From Rhododendron vialii (lineage: Eukaryota > Streptophyta > Magnoliopsida > Ericales > Ericaceae), in the NCBI RefSeq assembly GCF_030253575.1, contig NC_080561.1, positions 10,264,501-10,328,500 of the forward strand: a DNA stretch of 64,000 bases, read 5' to 3'. The notes beneath the pieces are model-generated. The model did not search any database. It saw only the letters and a list, made by a program, of their open reading frames with translations, and was not told where the DNA came from. This document shows positions 56,306 to 64,000 of this stretch, one piece after another. How positions within the stretch are numbered: position 1 is the first letter of the stretch; each line of letters begins with the position of its first letter. The translations under genes were made by a program, and so were the position numbers.

Positions 56306-57515
56306 GGGGGATACGCAAGACATTAAGATGCACAGAATAATAAATTAAGGTAGTAGAATTTTCTTTAACAAGCATACTTGGATATATAATAGCAATTAAT
56401 ATTTTAGCTTTAAAGTTTATTTATTAGTAATATGCTTCAATGTGGAGGGAAATCATGTTTCCTTGCCCATTTGGCAAACCAATATCACAACTAAAATGTA
56501 TTGGCATCATCTATTCTCTCTCAAACAATATCACAACCCATATATATATCCCCACTCTTTTTCTCTGCTTATTTTTGTTTTCTAGCTATAAACAGTAAAA
56601 ACAAGAAGCCAACCGACCTTTCACTCAAAATGTTTGTCTCACGAATTCCCAATCCAATTATAGAAATAGGTCACAAAGGCCACATATTACTTATAAATAA
56701 ACTTTAAAGCTAAAATATTAATCGCTATTATATATCCAAGTATGCTCGTTAAAGAAAAATCCTACTACATTAATTTATTATTCTGTGGATCCTAATGTCT
56801 TACCTTTCAGTGCCTTCAATTGATAATGATAGTGGATTGTTCTCACCCTTGCTATTTGCATATGAGTTGATAAATACATAATCTTTATGTATTGCAATGA
56901 CAAGAGATGTGAATATGTTTTATTCACCTCATAGTTATGTGAAATTGCTATTTCACCGATGAATTATTACATTATGATAGATTTGTTGTCACCAAAGTGA
57001 CCTAATCAATATGCTTCGTAGATATCACGTCGTGTGCCAAAAAATTTTATCAACTAGTAAAGGAACACGTGCGATGCACATGCATGGAAAGTCATTGCAA
57101 CTCTACGTGCCGCTGGCTTTATTATGTCTATCAATATGAACTATCTTTCCACGGAGCAATTGGAAAATTGTGTGTATATATATAACTACCATACGACATA
57201 TACAGTTAGTATCTGTCAAGTAAAAAGTTAGATGCCTCTCAGGAGAAGGTGCATGATCATTCAAGACAAGTACTACATGATTCATGTAGTCTAATGCGCT
57301 AGTCCGACTAGGTCAACAAGATTTAAATCCACCACTACGATAGCAATAGCACAACGTACGGAATTTTGAGTAATGATTCCACAATAAGCAAATTAGACCA
57401 AACTTATACAATGGAAGAAAAAAAACCCAAACCTTGTTGTTTCCTCATCAACGAAGAATCCGTATTCGTCATACCGCTAGATCTGCTTTCAAAACGAAAA
57501 GCAAAAGTGACCGCC

Positions 57516-59990
57516 TCTGTTATGTTCGAGTCTCGGACCGATCACCGATGGTTTGATCTTCATCAGCCGTCGCCTTGTCGCCGGCGGGCAAGTTCGATTG
57601 AGTCTAGGAAGTTTTCTCGTGCCACAGCAACTGGTACATATTTCTCTTGTTTTTCTCTCTCATTCACTTTAAATATTCTAGGGCTTGTTAGTTAATGTAT
57701 AAAACTTGAGTGGGATTGGAGTATTCTGAGTATATACATATAATATGATATAAATAATTTTTTAAGCTTTGTGCTTTGGAATTTGTATATACTCCAGGAT
57801 ATGGGTTGTTCGATTTTTTGGGGAAATAATTTTATAGACTTTGCCCATTGGAATCTGCATAATTTTATCTTATCTACCATTGTCATTGTGTTCTATTTAG
57901 ATTAATATGGACAAGTTTCTAATAAGAAAAAACCATCCACCGCGCAAGGTTCATCTTCCGCTAGTCATATTCAGGAAAACTGTTCCAAGAGACAACAATC
58001 TGATTCAATTTGTGGATCAGTGCCTTACCCCAAATACTTGGAAAAATTAGGTTGTATTTGCACATGCAATGGTCATTGTTCTTGTTTCTTCACAGGTACA
58101 AAATGTACCACTTTTGATTTGTCTCGTGATTCTTACGCCAGCTTGTAGTTAGTTTTCTAATAGGCATAACGATTTGTACATCCGCGTGAATTTGGTTTGG
58201 CAAGTACTCAGTCTTGGGATACATACGAGAGTAGTTCTATGCTGTTATCTGACTATTGGATTGCAGCTGACTGTTATTATCTGACTCTTGGAATTGTTGC
58301 AATATACTCCGTATGTTATTATCTAGGTTCCGTTCGCTATGGATCTTGTCCTTTGCCAGTTGAATAGAGCTTGCATTGACATGGTCCCAAAGCGTATTAC
58401 TTACTCCAAGGTACTCAACCTCAGGTTTTGAAGATCCATTTGCTTCGAATTTCTTTCTTGCAATGTATGTGTTTCCATGTTCCAATGATGACAGCCTTTG
58501 GCAAAAATCTTCTCCACGACTCTGCTACAAATTGTCTCTGGAATGTTGTCAATGGGATGCTACAGATATTTAGTTCAGAAAGTTTGGCTAACTCCTACTT
58601 CATCAGTCGCTATTTGGCACAAAAGAAGCTTATCGCAAAGCCATTGGTTACATAGAAGAAGAAGGTGCGATTGAAAGTGAAGAGAGTTACGAGTTTCACG
58701 GGTTCGCTCAGGTACGAGACTTCATGGAGCTCTTGCTCAAGTTGTCCCTCTGCTGTGTTCCATTAGACTGTTGCCTTTCTATGAATTCATTGAAATGCAC
58801 CTATGCTAGTTTTGCTTGTGGTTATTCCATCAATGCCTCTGTATTCTTTTTATGACCCGTTTTGGTTTGTTATCTGCTTATTTGTCACTATAAATAAGCA
58901 GTAAGAAAACTATTTGGCATCCACTTGGTTTATTTGGAAGAGTACAGTACTGTTATCTTGTTGAACAACTGTGCAATCGGCACAGACAAACCACGCACAC
59001 AGATCATGCACATACTTTTTGCGGGCCCACCCTGGGTCCCTTAAAAATTATCCAAACCGTACATTTTTCTTAAAATATTATTTTATGAAGTCCTATTAAA
59101 AATCATCTCAAACAGATATCGGTAGGGGCTTTTTCAATTTTGTTTTCATGTCTTATTTTTGTACCCTTGTCCCTGTACTGAATGCGTATCTCAACCTCAA
59201 GCATGATATTTAATTATACTGTAGATATACTTGAAATATTTTTTTTTTCCTATCTTCGTTTATTGATTCTTTTCAAACTAACAACAAAACATATCAATTT
59301 AGTGCACCGAATGACATATGATATAAAGCAGCGCATGGGATGCACTATCAAATGAGATGTAACATGCCGTGTCCGGTGCGATGCACGTTCATATTAGGGA
59401 CTGGTTTTACACTATCAACTCTGTTGGGCTAAAATAGGCCTAGGGGGGTTTTCGATTGCTATGGTGGTTGAAGCACTAAATAAGCCTGATTAACATTTTC
59501 AACGCCTATTTTTGAGCTTTAAATTAGCCCCAGCTCAGTTAACCACCACTTGCCTTGTTGTCAATCAGCAAAATAATCAGATGTCAATGGAGAAACAAAA
59601 TGATTGAGATTATCAACCATTATTAATCCAACCAAAACTACAACTAGTACAAGCCCGCCAACGGCCATGTAGCCTGTGAGAGAGTTTGATTCTTGTTAAG
59701 AGAGCAAGTGCATTACGTAGTGGTTGAAGCCCTTCTGGCTTGTTCTACCCATTTACTGCTTAGCGATACCCCTTCTCTATCCTCTTAAAAGTAGACTAGA
59801 CATCTGTCGAGTGAAAAAAAAAAAAAAACCAAATACAAGCACATCTCCCGTTTCCAGTTCCGATCCTATGCATACCATTTACCAACAAACGTACCAAATT
59901 GCAATCCAAGAGTCAATGGACCATTATGACCTTTTTTTATGCCTATTCTGCAAGGAAAAGTCTGCGGAAACCGAAGGCAGCCACTAGCTG
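57516..59990. other. Region with possible exon fragments, no recognised gene
   Basis: Short open stretches at 57412-57640 (with LSKRKAKVTASVMFESRTDH) and 57957-58090 (with KLGCICTCNGHCSCF), plus a minus-strand frame at 58237-58485 (with KPEVEYLGVSNTLWDHVNAS), look more protein-like than their surroundings. They could not be assigned to a family or joined into one gene. The rest is AT-rich. Confidence 0.35.
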
Positions 59991-59994
59991 GCAT

Positions 59995-60290
59995 ACTGCC
60001 GGTCACGCGGAGCTCATTTCAGGCCCCATACTAATGATCCGAGCCATTTAATTTAAAAAAATTCGAGTGGGCCCGTGAAAAATCAGCTCAATCTAATATG
60101 CGTAGTTGTTCGATCCAATCTTTCATTTTTTTTTTCAGATTTCGGATTCGTGAAAAAATGGAAGATTGGATCGAGCACCTACACATATCGGATTAAGCTG
60201 ATTTTTCGAAGGCGCACTCGGTTTGTTTTAAAATTATTGAACAGTTTGAATTATCCGTATGGACCCGAAGTGGGCCATGTCTAGCTGTCG
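59995..60290. mobile_element. Foldback MITE copy E, upstream of CXE5
   Basis: The left arm CGTGAAAAATCAGCTCAATC and right arm GGATTAAGCTGATTTTTCG are inverted repeats, with an inner AATCTTTCATTTTTT/AAAAAATGGAAGATT pair. It ends about 435 bp before the CXE5 start codon. Related to copies F and D. Confidence 0.75.
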
Positions 60291-60568
60291 TTACACCTAG
60301 TCGGTGGCTGCCGTAGGTTTTCCTAGCGGAGTTCATTCTGCAATTCAAAAATTACGCCAACCGTATTTCCGTTGCACCCAAAAAAAATAAATATACGCCA
60401 ACCGGCACGAGGCTCTTGTTTATCACGGAATAATCAGATGTCAATGGCACGATCAAAAAAAAAGAAAGAATGACAAATATAAGATGTCAATGGCCAAAGA
60501 AGATTCCTATTACAAGGAAAGCATAAATTAATGCAAGCAAAACTGCACGAACAATCTACCAGGTCGAG

Positions 60569-60576
60569 TACTATTT
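60569..60576 (+). promoter_or_regulatory. Possible CXE5 TATA box
   Basis: CTATTTAAGG lies about 155 bp upstream of the CXE5 start codon, followed by a CT-rich leader. The match to the consensus is only moderate. Confidence 0.3.
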
Positions 60577-60726
60577 AAGGCCCAGGCTCCCTAACTAAAT
60601 AAACCCACATCCTTCCCCTTCTCTCTGCAAAACTCCCTCTCTCTCTTAGATCAGGCTATCCGATCAGCTTACGTGCATCTCATTTTTCTCCGAAACTCTC
60701 CCTCCCTCTCTTCCTCAAGCATTACA

Positions 60727-61656
60727 ATGGATTCTAGTGCTAGTGAAATAACCCATGCATTCCCACCTTTCTTCCTTGTACACAGAGATGGCAGCGTCAA
60801 GAGGCTCATGGTCGCCGACTACGCTCCCCCAACTGTTGATCCCCAAACCGGCGTCGAATCAAAAGACGTGTTGATCTCCCCAGAAACCGGGGTCAAAGCC
60901 CGCATCTTCTTACCCAAAATCAACGTCCCAGATCAGCAGAAGAAGCTCCCCCTTATCATACACTACCACGGTGGGGGCTTCTGCATCGGGTCATCCCTCG
61001 ACATCATCACTGCTCGAATGCTCACCGTCCTAACCTTCGTAGCCAACGCGATCACTATCTCCGTTGACTACAGGCTCGCTCCAGAGCATCTGTTGCCAAT
61101 CGGGTATGATGACTCCTGGTCCGCGTTACAATGGATTTCCACCCATTTAAACCGCGAAGGACCTGAATTATGGTTAAACCAGCTCGTTGATTTCGGGCGG
61201 GTTTTCTTAGTGGGTGAGAGCGCTGGTGCAGCTATAGCCCACCACATGGCGGTTCGGGTTGGGACTACTAAGGGTTTGGAAGGCTTGCGTATTCGCGGGG
61301 CGGTTATAGTGCACCCGTATTTTGTGGATAATGATCAACCAGATGAGCTAGTGCGGTACTTGTCTCCGGGGCCTATTGCGGCGAATAGTGACCCGAAATT
61401 GAATCCGAAGGTGGATACGGATTTGGATAAAATGTGTTGTGAGAAGGTGCTGGTGTTTGTGGCAGAGAATGATGGGTTCGGGTTGAAACCAAGAGGTGTG
61501 GAATATTGTGAGACCTTGAAGAACAGCGGTTGGAAAGGGGATTTGGAATTGGTGGAGAATGAAGGGGAGGATCATTGCTTCCATGTCTTCAATCCCACTT
61601 GTGAAAGTGCATTGGTTTTGGTGCAAAAGGTTGCTTCTTTTGTGAATCAAGATTGA
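60727..61656 (+). CDS. Carboxylesterase CXE5
   Basis: An intact single-exon carboxylesterase. The start is placed at 60727 (309 residues, MDSSASEITHAFPPFFLVHR) rather than at the upstream in-frame ATG 60673, because every paralogue begins at this point and the extra 18 residues look like translated leader. HGGG lies at 81-84, Ser166 in GESAG, Asp249 in AENDGF, and His283 in GEDHCF. The segment at about 214-220 (PGPIAAN) differs from the PGSSGTD of CXE3 and CXE4. It is the most distal intact copy, about 12 kb beyond CXE4, behind a foldback element. A 39-bp near-copy of the end of the coding region lies in the 3' flank. Confidence 0.93.
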   Translation: MDSSASEITHAFPPFFLVHRDGSVKRLMVADYAPPTVDPQTGVESKDVLISPETGVKARIFLPKINVPDQQKKLPLIIHYHGGGFCIGSSLDIITARMLTVLTFVANAITISVDYRLAPEHLLPIGYDDSWSALQWISTHLNREGPELWLNQLVDFGRVFLVGESAGAAIAHHMAVRVGTTKGLEGLRIRGAVIVHPYFVDNDQPDELVRYLSPGPIAANSDPKLNPKVDTDLDKMCCEKVLVFVAENDGFGLKPRGVEYCETLKNSGWKGDLELVENEGEDHCFHVFNPTCESALVLVQKVASFVNQD

Positions 61657-61710
61657 ATGTACCCTTCGACCTCTAATTTCTATATTTTTCACATCAAAAT
61701 GTACCATTCT

Positions 61711-61749
61711 ATGGTGCAAAATGTTGCTTCTTTTGTGTATCAAGATTTG
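61711..61749 (+). repeat. Duplicated CXE5 3' coding end
   Basis: It repeats the last codons of CXE5 (61618-61656) with a few changes, about 93 bp downstream. The shared core includes GTTGCTTCTTTTGTG. Confidence 0.85.
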
Positions 61750-62510
61750 AGGCTTTGTTTCACATTTCTTGTCCCTACTCATTGATGACATAATAATAAA
61801 ATCTACCGGGTGCAACTAGTAAGTATAATTTAAAAAAGACATATTGCACACATAAAAACAGATAAACAACCAAATCAAATAAAGAATATGTTCAGCAATA
61901 AATTGATCCGGCTGTCAGATGTCAAAGGCCAGATTGCATGCATGATGTCGTTGAGCTGTTGTCACGGTAGTCTCTTTATTGACAAGACTTCCATACAGAC
62001 TTGGCCGATATGAACGAAGTGACTCTAGCACCCCCAGCGAGAGAACTGCATGCATGATTAGACATCATGCAACTAGATGACCGAAACCAACTACAGCGCT
62101 CTAAAATGGGAAAAAGGATTGCGGGGAAGAATCGCAACCGTGGTTATTGGAATGAAAACTGCTGGGGGACGGTGTATCATAACTGAGAGGGACCATTTTT
62201 TTCCGTAGCTTTTTCTACACACACAACCCAACAAACACTAGTACTAATTAAGCTAAAAGCCTACCAGCCCACCCCTTCCCAAAACCACCACCTCCAAACC
62301 GCCGCAAGCAACCAAACTGCATGCCAAGCCGTGCTATCCCGAGCTACCAACAAACCGATCCCAATCTCGCAGGCGTCTAGCCGAACAAAAACTTTGACCA
62401 TGCCCTTTGAATTGACAATATATTCCTTGATTTCATAATTACTACCAATATTGATAATTTTTAAAATTCTTTTAGGACGTTCATTATTAGACGAACATTA
62501 GTCACAGAAC
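61750..62510. other. Intergenic stretch after CXE5
   Basis: No gene was recognised. Confidence 0.5.
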
Positions 62511-63200
62511 ATGGACCTCAACTCTCTCTCTCTCTACCTTTCCCAGAGAAACCCCGAGAACCCCCCCCCCCCCCCCCCCCCCCCCCCGCCCTTTTTTCCA
62601 GATCTGGTCTTTCCGGGGGAGGGGGCCGCCGCCTCCTCTCTCCCCTCCCCCCGAGCTCCACCTCCCCCTTCCCCTCCTCTCCATCTTTTCTCCCCCACTC
62701 CCTTCTCTGGGTTTGTTTTCAGATTTCCTCCGTTTTTTGTTTTGGTTCGAGTGTTGCTGAGTTCGATTCTTGACTCCGACCAGCGGCTTGTGAGTCTGGT
62801 TTGGTCCGGGCTCCTCCTCGACCTCAAGATCTGGTGGCAGGTCTGACGATTCAGTGGGCGTCGGTGGTGGGCTGCGAATAACGGCGAGGTGGGGGGCAGC
62901 GTTGAGGTTTAGTTTTTTTGTTTTTTTTTCTTTCTTTGTCTTTCTTTTTCCGGCCGTTTGGCTCGGATTCTACCGGCTGATTTGGGTTTCCCCCAAATCA
63001 GTCCGGTTTGGTACCAGTTTGGGTTCCCCAAATCTGGTGAGGAAGAGGTGGTGGGCGAATAATCGGCGCCTTTTGAGGATTGTCCGAGTTTGGGGTTGTT
63101 TGGGGTTGTTGGTGGGTTGTGGTTTGTCCGGGTGCTGTTGTCGGTGAGGGGTCTGCTCTGACCTTTGTTCCGGTGAACAGCTCTCGCCGTCCAAATTTCA
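62511..63200. other. GC-rich, pyrimidine-rich block with a poly-C run
   Basis: A CT-rich tract leads into an uninterrupted C run (62561-62587), then GC-rich sequence unlike its AT-rich surroundings. Open frames here are low-complexity (Pro-rich or Gly-rich) and carry no known domain. It could be the 5' UTR and first exon of a gene, a non-coding RNA, or a retroposed leader; nothing seen decides between these. Confidence 0.35.
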
Positions 63201-64000
63201 TATGCGCTTATCGGGTTTGAGTTTGGGTCCGGTCCGTTTGGATTCTCTACGATCTAGGCCTTGATTGGTTCTCATCTGGCGAGTTCACCGGTCTTGCTTT
63301 GCAGGGGATGCCTGTGTCAAAGTCTAGATAGTTTTGACTCATTCTTGTATTTTTTTATGAAATCTGTATTACTTTCGGGCATTGTTATGAATTGAATTGA
63401 CTGTGTTTCAAAAAAAGCTTGAAAAATTAGAGAGGTTTTGAAAAGTGTTTAAGCTTTATTTACCCATGGCATCGATCTGAAATGAACTTATATTGAGATT
63501 ATCAAGAGGAATAAGTAACGATTGTTCAAATAAGATGACTTTGTTATACACCTCGTATGCATGACGAGTCGAGCAACTATATGATTTGTTTTAGCTTTTG
63601 TTTCAAAATTGAACTAGTTTTAAATAGCATTGAACCTTGAATTGGGAATAAATTATTAACTAATTTTTTACTAATATAGAATGAGAAATGAATTTCATGG
63701 AGAGTCTCAAATTCGACTCAATAGACACCAATTGTGATAGTTGAAGGATTGAATAGGTTAAATTGATCGATTGAAGACAAAAATAGACAGAAGTTAAATA
63801 GTTGAGTGCAAAAACGTGAAAATAAAATTACTGAAGGAGTGAGGGGCTGAGATGCAATGGTTATCATCCAAGGGCTAAAAAATGGGGGCGTATGGTATGT
63901 TTCAAATAAGGGGTGTGCACCGTAGGCAAATCCAGAGCTTAAAACTTCTAATTAGGTAAGATCTAAAGTTTCTACGTAGTACATCGGACTGGGCTCATTT
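63201..64000. other. Window end without a recognised gene
   Basis: A sequence like an mRNA or LINE-type 3' end ('gaaatctgtattactttcggg', then 'tgtttcaaaaaaag') lies at about 63300-63420 downstream of the GC-rich block. Beyond it the sequence is AT-rich and featureless. Confidence 0.35.

Larger units (their letters stand above)
54435..57515. repeat. Large inverted duplication
   Basis: The left arm (about 54435-56440) and right arm (about 56690-57515) are reverse complements over several blocks. The outermost block has GAGGAAACAACAAGG on the left and CCTTGTTGTTTCCTC on the right. A middle block carries CCAATTGCTCCG/CGGAGCAATTGG, and the innermost CTTTAAAGTTTATTTAT/ATAAATAAACTTTAAAG. A unique centre of about 250 bp lies between them. 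The left arm is longer because of a Stowaway MITE, a tandem duplication and a different 0.8-kb segment. Confidence 0.88.

Noticed and set aside
60673..60726. Upstream in-frame ATG extending CXE5 by 18 residues
   Set aside because: The paralogues all start at the MDxx(T/A)SEITH position. The extra residues (including a Ser run) look like translated CT-rich leader, not a targeting peptide.

Overview
The window is plant nuclear DNA, almost certainly from a eudicot. It is AT-rich, its genes sit in a dense layer of nested transposable elements, and it carries plant-type families: class-I carboxylesterases, a FAR1/FRS-type Mutator transposase, a Tat/Ogre-like LTR retrotransposon, a TRIM, Stowaway-like and hAT-like MITEs, Helitron ends and a tRNA-derived SINE. 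The sequence alone does not fix the species. No rRNA, tRNA, CRISPR or bacterial features were seen.

The real genes are a tandem cluster of five plant carboxylesterase (CXE) genes, all on the + strand: 727-2370 (split by one intron), 27485-28390, 45346-46278, 47858-48784 and 60727-61656. A sixth, truncated CXE relic lies on the - strand at about 52183-52373. All five full-length copies encode about 301-310 residues and keep a Ser-Asp-His triad, with Ser in GESAG. That favours esterase activity over 2-hydroxyisoflavanone dehydratase activity. Copies 3 and 4 are only 1.6 kb apart; the other gaps have been widened by transposon insertion. Copies 3, 4 and 5 resemble each other most; copies 1 and 2 are more diverged.

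Layout. 0-4 kb: CXE1, whose intron looks like a transposon insertion, with foldback elements in and after the gene. 4.38-13.98 kb: a 9.6-kb Mutator-like element with long terminal inverted repeats, a decayed FRS transposase gene, and other elements nested in both terminal repeats. 15.8-19.1 kb: a 3.3-kb solo LTR inserted in an AT-rich MITE. 20.8-22.95 kb: a hAT-like element with a TRIM nested inside it. 24-27.5 kb: foldback elements, then CXE2. 30.2-43.1 kb: a gag-only Tat-like LTR retrotransposon with an insertion in its 5' LTR (including a 402-bp Helitron), five in-register 588-bp copies of the gag domain, and a truncated 3' LTR. 45.3-48.8 kb: CXE3 and CXE4. 49.7-50.1 kb: a SINE split by a Harbinger-like MITE. 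52.2-53.7 kb: a CXE relic beside an SMG1 kinase pseudogene fragment. 54.4-57.5 kb: a large inverted duplication. 60.7-61.7 kb: CXE5. The last 2.3 kb hold no recognised gene.

The most notable observations are: (i) CXE1, where a 712-bp hAT-like insertion with an 8-bp target duplication can be read as a GC-AG intron whose removal exactly restores the reading frame; (ii) the amplified gag domain, repeated in frame but with the same amber codon closing every copy; (iii) foldback elements at the edges of several CXE genes; and (iv) an antisense CXE fragment joined to an SMG1 fragment next to an inverted duplication with Helitron-like ends. All calls rest on reading the sequence and on remembered family features; no database search or alignment program was run.
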